Source of the DNA: Verrucomicrobiales bacterium | GTDB lineage: Bacteria > Verrucomicrobiota > Verrucomicrobiia > Limisphaerales > J093 | NCBI GenBank assembly: GCA_024233305.1 | Contig: JACKPV010000027.1 | Span: forward strand, 287,164 to 351,163 | Reading direction: 5' to 3' | Length of the DNA: 64,000 nt | Shown here: piece after piece, positions 20,179-28,308 of the stretch | How the letters are laid out: each line of letters begins with the position of its first letter | How positions within the stretch are numbered: the first letter of the stretch is position 1 | Position numbers and translations under genes: made by a program | The notes under the pieces: model-generated | Database searches by the model: none | Seen by the model: only the letters and a program-made list of their open reading frames with translations | What the model was told of the DNA's origin: nothing

Positions 20179-21462
20179 ATGAACCGAATCACCCGGCGCC
20201 GAGCATGCAAGACCCTCGCCACACTGACGGCTTTCCCTTTCGTTTCGGGGCGGTCGGCCGGTCAGGGAGCTTCCGGGTTGCCCCCCGTTCGGACCATCAC
20301 CCGCGGGCCGCGGCGTCATTGGTTCGGCTATTATGACAAGCTCGAATTCGACCCGATGAACCGGTTCGTGCTCGCCAATGAAGTGGAATTCGAGCACCGG
20401 ACGCCCACGGCGGACGACACGATCCGCGTCGGCATGGTGGACACGTCCGACGGGGACCGGTGGATCGAACTCGGCAAGAGCCGGGCGTGGGGTTGGCAGC
20501 AGGGCTGCATGCTGCAGTGGCGCCCCGGCTCGGCCTCCGAGGTTGTATGGAATGACCGGGAGGGCGACCGCCACGTGTGCCGCGTCCTGAACGTGAGGAC
20601 CGGAGCTGGTCGCACGCTGCCGCGGCCGGTTTACGCATTGAGCAACGACGGTCGCTGGGCGGTCACAGCCGACTTCTCGCGGATTCAGCGCATGCGTCCT
20701 GGCTACGGTTACGTGGGGCTGAGCGATCCGTGTGCGGCGGAACGGGGACCCGCTGAGTCAGGGGTCTGGCGCATGGACATGGAGACCGGGGAGTCTGACC
20801 TGGTGTTCTCGCTGGCGGAAGCCGCGCGCATCGATCACGAGGGACAGTCGCTGGCCGATCACTGGCACTGGTTCAACCATCTTCTGGTCAGTCCGGACAG
20901 TACGCGGTTCATCGTGCTGCACCGTTGGCGGGCAAGCACCGGCAGCGGGCCGGACGCCGAGCCAACCGGCGGGTTTACGACGCGCCTGTTCACGCTCGCC
21001 ATGGACGGTTCGGACCGCTTCATTCTCGATCCGTCCGGCGCTACCTCGCACTTCATCTGGCGCGATCCGGAGCATGTTTGCGCGTGGACCAGACCGGCGG
21101 GGATGCCGGCGGGCTTTTACGTCTTTCGGGATCAGACCCGCGAGGTGGAACCCGTCGGGGCGGGCGTCATGACCGAGAACGGCCACAACACCTACGTGCG
21201 GGGCACGGACAACGAGTGGATCTTGAATGACACCTATCCGGACCGCACGAAGCGCGAGCAGAAGCCCTACCTCTACCATGTGCCTTCGGGGCGGAAGGTG
21301 GCCCTCGGCCGGTTCCAGTCCCCGCCCGCCTACACCGGCGAGTGGCGTTGCGACACCCACCCTCGTTGCAGTAATGACGGGCGGATAGTGGCCATTGACT
21401 CGCCCCACGGCGGCGCCGGAAGGCAGGTCCATCTGATCGACATCGGCGGCCTTATCGGATGA
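20179..21462 (+). CDS. Tat-exported beta-propeller protein of unknown function
   Basis: A 427-residue protein. The N-terminus MNRITRRRACKTLATLTAFPFVSG has an RR-type (Tat-like) signal. The body consists of repeated four-stranded blades (LEFDPMNRFVLANEVEFE, GWQQGCMLQWRPGS, YALSNDGRWAVTADFSR, LLVSPDSTRFIVLHRW, HPRCSNDGRIVAIDSPHGG), as in WD40-like or oligogalacturonate-lyase-like propellers. No catalytic residue was identified. ATG 20179 is chosen because the Tat motif follows at once; ATG 20167 would add four residues. The gene converges on the epimerase gene and overlaps its 3' end by 11 bases, so it is not part of the sialate operon transcript, though a glycan-related role is possible. Confidence 0.7.
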   Translation: MNRITRRRACKTLATLTAFPFVSGRSAGQGASGLPPVRTITRGPRRHWFGYYDKLEFDPMNRFVLANEVEFEHRTPTADDTIRVGMVDTSDGDRWIELGKSRAWGWQQGCMLQWRPGSASEVVWNDREGDRHVCRVLNVRTGAGRTLPRPVYALSNDGRWAVTADFSRIQRMRPGYGYVGLSDPCAAERGPAESGVWRMDMETGESDLVFSLAEAARIDHEGQSLADHWHWFNHLLVSPDSTRFIVLHRWRASTGSGPDAEPTGGFTTRLFTLAMDGSDRFILDPSGATSHFIWRDPEHVCAWTRPAGMPAGFYVFRDQTREVEPVGAGVMTENGHNTYVRGTDNEWILNDTYPDRTKREQKPYLYHVPSGRKVALGRFQSPPAYTGEWRCDTHPRCSNDGRIVAIDSPHGGAGRQVHLIDIGGLIG

Positions 21463-22651
21463 GCGGTTGCGCGGTTTCACACGCCAACTGCCAGCAATAC
21501 CGAAGCATGCGGGGCAGGTGGAAGGGCCCTTTCCAGAGGTTGCCCTTCAGCGGCACCGAAATCCGTCCGTCGCGATGCAGATAGCCGTACCATTCGCCGA
21601 ACCCGGGATCCGGGAAATGGCTGAACGCCCAGTCATGCACGCGCCGATGCCATTCCGCATAGCGCGCTTCGCCTGTCAGCCGCCAGGCCAGCAGCGTCGC
21701 GATGATCGCCTCGCAGTGGGGCCACCAGAACTTCATGTCGTGCCAGTATTCCTGGACCGGCAGGCCACGCAGGTCGCGGAAGTAGAACAGGCCGCCGTGT
21801 TCCTCATCCCAGCCCCGGACCCACATCCAGTCGAGAATCGTCGTGCCGAGACGGACCAGCCCGGCGTCTTCGCGGAGTCGGGCCTCGTGGAGAATGAACC
21901 AAGCCGCCTCAAGGGCGTGTCCCGGATTGAGGGTGCGCCCGTCGAAGTGGTCCACGATTGAACCGTCGGCGCCGACCACTTCCATCAAGGCCTGTTCCTC
22001 GGGCTTGAGAAAGTCCCGCCGAATCCGCGCCACCAGTTCATCGATCCAGGCGGTGCATGATCGCCCCCCGACGATGATGTCGCCCAGGTTGGTGCGCAAT
22101 TCCTGGGCCGTGCCGATGCCGATGAGACACGGACCGATCGCCTGCATCGGGCGGGTGACCTCCTGCTTCGCCGGCAGCGCGCCGGGAGTGAACGAAGCGT
22201 GGAGGAACCGGTCGAACAGGCGGACGGCTTCCGCGGCCGTTTCGTCGTTGCCGGTCGCCCGGACAAGGGCCGCGCAGGCGATGGCGGCGAAGCTCTCGCT
22301 GAAGACGTAGCGACGGTTGCGCAACGGCCGCCCTTCGCGCGTGACCGTGAAATACAGTTTGCCGTCCGGCGCCGCGCCGTGTAGGCGAAGGAAACCGACA
22401 CAGCTTTGCGCCAGGTCGAGCCATTCGGGTCGCGGCTCGACGGTGTTGTAAAGCGTGGCGAACAGCCAGCCGGCCCGTCCCTGGAACCAGATCGACTTGT
22501 CGGTGTCGATGACCGTGCCGTCCCGGTCCAGGCAGGTGAACAACCCCCCGTGTTCCCGGTCGGGACCGTGCCGCAGCCAGAACGGGACGACGTCGTCGAG
22601 CAACGTGTCCCGGTAGCAGGAGGCAAGCTGGTTGAGATCAAGCGCGGTCAT
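21452..22651 (-). CDS. N-acylglucosamine 2-epimerase family protein (AGE)
   Basis: A 399-residue (alpha/alpha)6-barrel epimerase of the AGE/RnBP family, which interconverts N-acetylmannosamine and N-acetylglucosamine. Typical stretches are PFWLRHGPDREHGGLFTCLDRDG near the N-terminus, KSIWFQGRAGWLFATLYN, YVFSESFAAIACAAL, NPGHALEAAWFILHEAR with a conserved His, and KFWWPHCEAIIATLLAW and GNLWKGPFHLPRMLRYCW at the end. The last gene of a three-gene minus-strand operon, its ATG overlaps the nanA stop by 4 bases, which suggests translational coupling. In this setting it should convert ManNAc, released by NanA from sialic acid, into GlcNAc. A 2-epimerase for another sugar cannot be excluded. Confidence 0.88.
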   Translation of the reverse strand: MTALDLNQLASCYRDTLLDDVVPFWLRHGPDREHGGLFTCLDRDGTVIDTDKSIWFQGRAGWLFATLYNTVEPRPEWLDLAQSCVGFLRLHGAAPDGKLYFTVTREGRPLRNRRYVFSESFAAIACAALVRATGNDETAAEAVRLFDRFLHASFTPGALPAKQEVTRPMQAIGPCLIGIGTAQELRTNLGDIIVGGRSCTAWIDELVARIRRDFLKPEEQALMEVVGADGSIVDHFDGRTLNPGHALEAAWFILHEARLREDAGLVRLGTTILDWMWVRGWDEEHGGLFYFRDLRGLPVQEYWHDMKFWWPHCEAIIATLLAWRLTGEARYAEWHRRVHDWAFSHFPDPGFGEWYGYLHRDGRISVPLKGNLWKGPFHLPRMLRYCWQLACETAQPLIR

Positions 22652-23565
22652 GGCCGCAACCAGTCGAAGAACCCGAGCGCTTGCAGGTCCCGCTGCACGG
22701 CGTCGATTCCAGGAGGCGGGAGGGCGGGCAGGGGGAGACGCGTGGAGCCAAGGTCGATTCCCAGCAGCTTCATCACCGCTTTCGACGCGGCCATGTAGCC
22801 ATGACGGGAGAGGGTTTGGACGAGCCGGACCAGACGAAGCTGTTCGATGCGAGCCTGCCCGGCATCGCCGTTTTCGAAGGCGGCCAGCAGGCGGTGCGCG
22901 ATGGGCGCCGCGAAGTTGTAGGTGCTTCCTACGGCGCTCGTCACCCCCAGGGCCAGCACGGCCAGCAGGGCTTCGTCAATGCCCCAAGCCACCATCCGTT
23001 CCGGGCCAGCGGCGGCCAGGCACAACTGGAGTTCGGCCAGGTCCGGATTGCTGAACTTCACGCCGCCCAGAGTCGGGATGCGATCCGTGGCGCGTTCGAG
23101 GAATTGTGCCGCGGAGAGCTTCACCCCGGTCATGACGGGGATGTCGTAGTAGTAGAAGGGGAGCTCGGGCGCGTTTGCGGCGACCTGTGCGGTGCCGGCG
23201 ATCAGGGTCTCGATGTCGGCTGGTTTGAAGTAGCTGGGCGCCATTGCGGCAATGCCAAAGGCGCCCGCTTGCTGCGCGTGCGTTGCGAGTTCGCCCGCCT
23301 CGACGAGACAATTGCCGCCCACATGGACGATTACCCGGAGCGGTGTGCCGCGGGTGACTTCCACCCAGCGGGTCGCCACGCGGCGGCGTTCGTCGGCGGT
23401 AAGGGAGTGATTCTCGCCGGTGGTGCCGGTGATGAACACGGCGGAGAGGCGGTTTCGGAGGAAATGCTCCGCCTGTTGTTCGATGGCTTCGATCCGGAGC
23501 GAGCCATCCGCGTTGAACGGCGTGTGGGCGGCGGCGATCAGGCCGCGCAAGGGTTCGTGGTGCAT
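22648..23565 (-). CDS. nanA: N-acetylneuraminate lyase (DHDPS family)
   Basis: A class I aldolase, 305 residues, that splits N-acetylneuraminate into ManNAc and pyruvate. Family marks are GTTGENHSLT (47-56, carboxylate binding; NAL-type GE in place of the DHDPS loop), YYYDIPVMTGV with the catalytic Tyr140, and the Schiff-base Lys170 in LGGVKFSNPDL. ATG 23565 (MHHEPLRG) is chosen because homologues begin close to this point; upstream residues add nothing typical. It follows the kelch-SSS gene by 177 bases and overlaps the epimerase gene by 4 bases. The genetic context (NanM-like/sialate symporter, AGE epimerase) supports sialic acid rather than dihydrodipicolinate as substrate. Confidence 0.88.
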   Translation of the reverse strand: MHHEPLRGLIAAAHTPFNADGSLRIEAIEQQAEHFLRNRLSAVFITGTTGENHSLTADERRRVATRWVEVTRGTPLRVIVHVGGNCLVEAGELATHAQQAGAFGIAAMAPSYFKPADIETLIAGTAQVAANAPELPFYYYDIPVMTGVKLSAAQFLERATDRIPTLGGVKFSNPDLAELQLCLAAAGPERMVAWGIDEALLAVLALGVTSAVGSTYNFAAPIAHRLLAAFENGDAGQARIEQLRLVRLVQTLSRHGYMAASKAVMKLLGIDLGSTRLPLPALPPPGIDAVQRDLQALGFFDWLRP

Positions 23566-23640
23566 GGGCGATTCGTCAGTCGGGAAATCCTTTGCCAACC
23601 GCGGCGGAAGTCAAGGTCGGGCATTTGCCACCCAGGGGAG

Positions 23641-23745
23641 GCTCGGCTCTCGCATTCCTCGGAGCGCGGAGTCCGCTGCGTTCGGGAGTCGAACCCGGAC
23701 GCGCCAAGGGGAACCAACGGATTGCGCGCCCTGGGAACGGGCTCA
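23641..23745 (-). repeat. Remnant of a family A-like repeat at the symporter stop codon
   Basis: Read on the minus strand, TGAGCCCGTTCCCAGGGCGC follows the kelch-SSS gene and matches TGAGCCCGAACCCAGGGCGC in the middle of family A copy 1. The TGA is the stop codon of the gene. The sequence then departs from the family and contains a tRNA T-arm-like GGGTTCGACTCCC, but no complete tRNA. Confidence 0.45.
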
Positions 23746-26319
23746 TGAGGTTGCCGGTGTTTCGCCGCTGGGTCGCAGTGAATGCACTGTGAGCCCGTTT
23801 AGGTTGGAGCCGGATCGTGATCTGCGCTCGCTTGCCAGCCAGCCCACCGCGACGCAACTCAAAACGCCCGCCACAGGGTAGGTGAAGAAGTGAGCGCTCG
23901 TGCCGAACTTGATGGCGAACACCAATCCCGCGCTCACGATGGCGCCAATCAACGCGCCGCGTCCATCGGCCCGCCGCGTGAAGATGCCCAGCACGAAAAG
24001 CCCCGAGATCGTGCCGCCAAACAGGCCGATCACCCCGAGGAAGGTCTCCCACAGGGAACGGATGTCTGACCGCGCGAGAACCAGGGCCACGAGCGTGCCG
24101 GCGACGCCCACGATGGCGGTGATCCAGCGCGCCAGCCGCAGTCGCCCCGCTTCGGTTGTGGTCGGTCGCAGACGCCCGTGGAAATCGGTCACCCAGGCCG
24201 CGGCGACCGAATTCAGGCTGCTGGAAAGTGAGGATTGTGCCGCGGCGAACACCGCTGCCACGATCAGGCCCGCGATGCCGGCCGGCAGTTCGTTCACGAT
24301 AAACAACGGGAAGATGCCGTCCGTCGGCGCCAACGGGTCCAATCGGTCCGGGTGCTGCCGGTAGAAGACAAACAACGCGGTGCCGATGGCGAAGAACAAC
24401 GCCTGCGCCAGCGGAGACACGAGCGCATTCACCCAGATGGCCCGGGCGGCGCCCCGTTCACTGGCCGTAGTCAGATAACGCTGCACGACGTCCTGGCTGG
24501 CCGTGTAGGAAAACAGGTTGGCGAACAGGCTGCCCACCAGGATCACCCATCCCGTGCCGGCGACGAGGTCCAACGACCAGGGCACCGAACTGAAGAACCG
24601 CCCCTGGTCCGCGGCCGTGGTCAGGGCGGCGGACCATCCACCGTCGATCCGGAACACCAGCGTTGCGAGCGCCCAGACCGCGCCGCCCATCAGCACGACC
24701 GCCTGCGCGGCATCCGTCCAGATTACGGCTTCGACACCCCCCAGCACGGTGTAGAGGACGCACAGGATTCCCATTCCCAGCACGCATGTGGTGACGTCGA
24801 GGTCGCTCACCGTGGACAGGGCGAGGGCCGGCAGATAGAGCACGATGGCGATCCGACCGCATTGAAAGAGCATGAACAGCGCGCTCGCCAGCAGGCGGGT
24901 GGCGGTGTTGAAGCGGCGTTCGAGATATTCGTAGGCCGAGGTGACGTCCAGTCGGCGGTAAAATGGGAGGTAAACGAGCACGACGAGCGGCGTCAGGAGC
25001 AGGTAGGAATTGCCGAGGTAGAGGTTCCAACCCACGCCGTAGGCCTGGGCCGGGATGGCCATGAAGGTGATCGAACTCAGCATCGTCGCGAAGATGCTTA
25101 ATCCGGCCGCCCACCAGGGGATGCGCTGGCCACCCCGAAAGAAATCGTTCGTGTCCCGGTTGCGCCGCATGAAGCTGCTGCCCAAGGCCACCATCGCGCC
25201 GAGATACAGCGCCAACGCAGCGTAATTCCAACCGCCGAATCCCGCGCGTCGTTCATCGAGTCGAATCACGGGCATCGCCGGGGAGCGCACGCCCGGACGG
25301 ACCTCGCCGCTGGCCACCAGCCAGCGGTCATCCCAATGCACGGCTGGTGCAGTGACCGGACCGGAAGGCAGGGCGCCGAGTTCGGCCCACGTGTCCGTGA
25401 TGGTGTGATACGCGAGCAGGCTGCGGCGGAACCCGGTGTGTTGCTGCGGATCTGCCCGCCCGATTTGCGAACCGTCGTCACCGCCCAGGATCAGACAATG
25501 GGACTGGCCGACGGCTGGGGCGGGGGAGGGCGCCGCGACAGTTGGCCACGGCAAATCGGCAATCCGCCGCCAGCCCTCGCCCGGGCGATAGCAATAGGCG
25601 TCTTTCAGGTAGCGGCGTTTCGCGGCGCCGTCGGTGCCCGCTTCCAGGTCCGTGCCGCTGAAGAGATAAAAGGCTCCCGATTGCGCCGCCGCCACCGCCA
25701 ATATGCGTCCCGGTCCCGGCCACGCTTCGAGTTCCCTCCAGGTTGCTTCCCGCGTGCCGATCTCCAGCGCCCAGAAGCGCCGCAGCGTTTCAACGGCATC
25801 GGGTTTCGTGGTTCCGCCCGCAACGTAAACCATGTCGCCCAGGCGCGCGCCACAGGCATTCGCCAGCGGAATGGGCAGGGGCGGCAACGGCGTGAACACC
25901 GGTTGCTCCGGCGGGCCCGAAAGCTCCCATACCTCGGCATGGTGCTGACGATCGTCGCTGCCCCCGATCAAGAGCAGCCCGTTTTCCGTGGGAACGGACA
26001 CCCCGTACGCCAGCGGTCCGGGCAGCGTGCCGGCCTCGCTCCATTGCGCGTCGGGTGAGGAAAGCGCATAGACCCTGTCGTGCCAGACCTTGCGGCCGCC
26101 TTCCCAGGGCGGTTGGTCCGGGAAGTTGGCTCCCCCGGCCACCACCAGTTGCCCGTCCACGACGCCGGCAAAGGCCCCGGCCACCCCGACCGGATTGGGC
26201 AGGGCTGGCAGTTCGCCGAAGTCCCACCGGCTGGCGATGTCTGCGCTCTGCACGGCGCCGCTCAGGACGGTGAAGGCCAGCAGCAACGGGGCGAAGCGTA
26301 TCGGGCAGCGTCGTGGCAT
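23743..26319 (-). CDS. Kelch (NanM-like) domain fused to sodium:solute symporter, probable sialic acid transporter
   Basis: An 858-residue fusion protein. After a signal peptide (RFAPLLLAFTVLSGAVQSADI), residues ~28-385 form a six-bladed kelch propeller (VVDGQLVVAGGANFPDQPPWEGG, ENGLLLIGGSDD, LGDMVYVAGGT, FYLFSGTDLE, HCLILGGDDGSQ) like the periplasmic sialate mutarotase NanM. Residues ~390-840 are a sodium/solute symporter (SSS) with about 14 helices, including FFRGGQRIPWWAAGLSIFATMLSSITFMAIP, GGVEAVIWTDAAQAVVLMGG and AAQSSLSSSLNSVAAAW. Joining mutarotation and Na+-driven uptake in one chain would feed sialate straight into the cell. ATG 26319 is chosen because a clean signal peptide follows; the longer frame reaches 26514. 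It is the first gene of the nan operon. Confidence 0.88.
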   Translation of the reverse strand: MPRRCPIRFAPLLLAFTVLSGAVQSADIASRWDFGELPALPNPVGVAGAFAGVVDGQLVVAGGANFPDQPPWEGGRKVWHDRVYALSSPDAQWSEAGTLPGPLAYGVSVPTENGLLLIGGSDDRQHHAEVWELSGPPEQPVFTPLPPLPIPLANACGARLGDMVYVAGGTTKPDAVETLRRFWALEIGTREATWRELEAWPGPGRILAVAAAQSGAFYLFSGTDLEAGTDGAAKRRYLKDAYCYRPGEGWRRIADLPWPTVAAPSPAPAVGQSHCLILGGDDGSQIGRADPQQHTGFRRSLLAYHTITDTWAELGALPSGPVTAPAVHWDDRWLVASGEVRPGVRSPAMPVIRLDERRAGFGGWNYAALALYLGAMVALGSSFMRRNRDTNDFFRGGQRIPWWAAGLSIFATMLSSITFMAIPAQAYGVGWNLYLGNSYLLLTPLVVLVYLPFYRRLDVTSAYEYLERRFNTATRLLASALFMLFQCGRIAIVLYLPALALSTVSDLDVTTCVLGMGILCVLYTVLGGVEAVIWTDAAQAVVLMGGAVWALATLVFRIDGGWSAALTTAADQGRFFSSVPWSLDLVAGTGWVILVGSLFANLFSYTASQDVVQRYLTTASERGAARAIWVNALVSPLAQALFFAIGTALFVFYRQHPDRLDPLAPTDGIFPLFIVNELPAGIAGLIVAAVFAAAQSSLSSSLNSVAAAWVTDFHGRLRPTTTEAGRLRLARWITAIVGVAGTLVALVLARSDIRSLWETFLGVIGLFGGTISGLFVLGIFTRRADGRGALIGAIVSAGLVFAIKFGTSAHFFTYPVAGVLSCVAVGWLASERRSRSGSNLNGLTVHSLRPSGETPATS

Positions 26320-26513
26320 CGCGGCCAGCCTATGGTACGAGACCAGGGTTGCCAATCCCGAGACCAAGCTGTGGCGAGTGGATGCTGTCGGTGGAGGGGC
26401 CGCGAAAATGGGCGGCGGCTGTTTGGTGAGTCGCCGGACCGGGATGCCAGGCGTTTCCCGTGGCGGTCCGCTGGGTTGTGACCGGCGCCTGACTGGAATA
26501 GGGTTCTTCCTCA

Positions 26514-26890
26514 ATGAGCGAAGTAACCCGGCTGCTCGATGCCGTGGAAAGTGGCGAATCGCAGGCCGCGGACGAACTGCTCCCGCTGGTGTATGAGGAA
26601 CTGCGGCAGTCGGCGGTGGCCCGCATGGCGAACGAAAGCCCCGGGCAGACCCGGCAGCCCACCGCCCTCGTCCAGGAAGCCTGGATCTGCCTGCTCGGTC
26701 CTGATCGACAACCCCAATCCTGGCGCGGGCGCGGTCATTTCTTCGGAGCGGCGGCCGAGGCGATGCGGCGCATCCTGGTGGACAAGGCCCGCCGCAAACA
26801 GCGACTCAAGCACGGCGAAGGCCGGCAATCTCTCGATCTGGATGCCCTGCCCGAGATCGCCGTGAATCCAACTGTATGGTTGCGGCCAAG
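26514..26890 (+). pseudogene. Truncated ECF sigma factor (region 2 only), fused to a repeat remnant
   Basis: The first ~118 residues match the PF07638-type extracytoplasmic-function sigma factors common in Planctomycetes and Verrucomicrobia: LLDAVESGESQAADELLPLVYEELRQSAVARMANE, PTALVQEAWICLLG, WRGRGHFFGAAAEAMRRILVDKARRKQR. At LDALPEIAV the similarity stops. From 26862 the DNA reads GTGAATCCAACTGTATGGTT, 17 of 20 bases matching the outer end of family A repeats, and encodes NPTVWLRP. The DNA-binding region 4 is missing, and the open frame that runs on to 27461 is antisense to another gene. A truncated, probably non-functional gene is the simplest reading. ATG 26514 is certain from homology. 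Confidence 0.75.
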
Positions 26891-26927
26891 AGAATCCGAA
26901 GCGGTCTCACTCCGGTGCGCGGGCGGC

Positions 26928-27986
26928 CTACGGCGTCTCCACCTCGCGCAGGCGGAAGAACCGCGCTTGGTCCGCTGCCAGCACCCAGACCTGCTGCCGA
27001 TCGCCGTCAACCGAAGTCGCGCCAGAGCTCACTTCCTCCCACGGACCGTCGATGGTTGGGGCTGCCTCGATAACGAACTCACCCTCAGTCAAGGGCCTGC
27101 TCAGGCAGACCGCCTTCTCGACGTCGAGGACGGGAAGGTAGCGGTATTCCAGGTTGTCGATGACGACCTCCGACAAGGGTTCACCTCCTTCGTTGAGGAC
27201 ATACATGCCGATTTCCTGATTGTAGCCCATCTCTCCGAACGGGGGGCCGACGTCCGGCACGCTCAGCATGCCCTGGGGCCCGACCGGCCCGTCCTCAGGA
27301 AAGTCGACTCCCGGACCATCCCGCACGGTTCTTTCGAACAGGATCTGCGTGGGGTCCGCGCGGAGCAGGATCCGGGCTGTGATTTCGACCGTATCGCCCA
27401 GCCGGGTCATCGCAAGCACCATGGTCACCGGTTCGTCGGTTTCGGCCCCGTAATCCCATGACATCACGGTGAACTGATTCTTAGTTTCCGACCAAGGGGC
27501 ACCTGCACTTTTGGCCAGAAACACCTCGTTCCGGTCCCGCATCAATGTGTACCAGGCGACGAGGTTCTCACCAATCTGGCGGTCCACGTAGGCGATGTAG
27601 GCGTAGACACCGTCACGGTTGGCCCGCACGCAATCCAGCCGCAGTTCAAGTGTCTGGCCCTCCAGAAGGGGAAGGTCGGGATAACCGACGTCATAGACGA
27701 CATCCAAGGAGAAGTGCTTGACCCCGGGATACCCCGAATGCAGGAGCGGGTCCCATGTCCCGAGGTCCCGGATGACGCGCAACGTCATCTCACCGTTCTG
27801 GCATTCATGGGTGATGTCCGTCGTGTTCCATGCGTATCGCGACGGCTGGCAGGGGTTCATGTCGTCGATGACGATCGGCTGGGCCGTAAGAAGCACTCCG
27901 ACCGCAAGGGCCAGTCCGCATGGAATGAATCTCCGGGTTGGTGCCACGGGGGCTGAAGAGATCCGTCTTATGTCTGAAGTCTTCAC
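26928..27986 (-). CDS. Secreted hypothetical protein (jelly-roll-like)
   Basis: Not recognised. The 352-residue product has an N-terminal export signal (RRFIPCGLALAVGVLLTAQP). The mature part is beta-rich and resembles a concanavalin/LamG-like fold (YPDLPLLEGQTLELRLDCVRAN ... EVFLAKSAGAPW ... VTMVLAMTRLGDTVEITARI). It ends with a region like the C-terminal beta domain seen in many Verrucomicrobial exported proteins (GPWEEVSSGATSVDGDRQQ, QARFFRLREVETP). The start is GTG 27986, with AAAGGAA six bases upstream; the longer frame to 28112 is unlikely. By eye the gene is less GC-rich than its neighbours. It faces the truncated sigma gene and follows the kinase gene on the same strand after 322 bases. 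Confidence 0.65.
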   Translation of the reverse strand: MKTSDIRRISSAPVAPTRRFIPCGLALAVGVLLTAQPIVIDDMNPCQPSRYAWNTTDITHECQNGEMTLRVIRDLGTWDPLLHSGYPGVKHFSLDVVYDVGYPDLPLLEGQTLELRLDCVRANRDGVYAYIAYVDRQIGENLVAWYTLMRDRNEVFLAKSAGAPWSETKNQFTVMSWDYGAETDEPVTMVLAMTRLGDTVEITARILLRADPTQILFERTVRDGPGVDFPEDGPVGPQGMLSVPDVGPPFGEMGYNQEIGMYVLNEGGEPLSEVVIDNLEYRYLPVLDVEKAVCLSRPLTEGEFVIEAAPTIDGPWEEVSSGATSVDGDRQQVWVLAADQARFFRLREVETP

Positions 27987-28308
27987 GTTGATTCCTTTCG
28001 TTTCGGATGGTTTCGGCGTCGACGCCCTCCGCCAGATGCTTCCGACCCTGGCCGCACCGCTCGACGCGCTCCGGGACAGGGTTGAGTCATGGCGGGACCC
28101 GACCTGCCCCACTTGTTCCTACCGGTTGGATTGCGAATTGTTGCACGGAGATTCGGGAGCTGGGAGCCGCGGACCGACACTCGGACCTCGCAAAGCGTCT
28201 TGAAGTATGGGGCTCGTGGAACTCGCCCCTCCATCGATCTTGGGGTCCGCCTCGGCGGGTTGGAGGGCGGAGTTTCACGACGCCCAAGATGCCGATCGTC
28301 CGTTTTCG
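27987..28308. other. Intergenic region between kinase and secreted protein genes
   Basis: About 320 bases. It contains GC-rich inverted segments (around 28210-28300) but no gene, and no clear terminator was recognised. Confidence 0.4.

Noticed and set aside
23680..23720. A tRNA T-arm-like sequence (minus strand GGGTTCGACTCCC)
   Set aside because: No matching acceptor stem, D-arm or anticodon arm can be drawn around it and the T-stem has a mismatch; it is better seen as part of a repeat remnant.
26900..27461. Extension of the sigma factor frame to 27461
   Set aside because: Beyond 26890 the frame runs antisense to a gene with its own signal peptide, ribosome site and C-terminal motif; the residues are not sigma-like.
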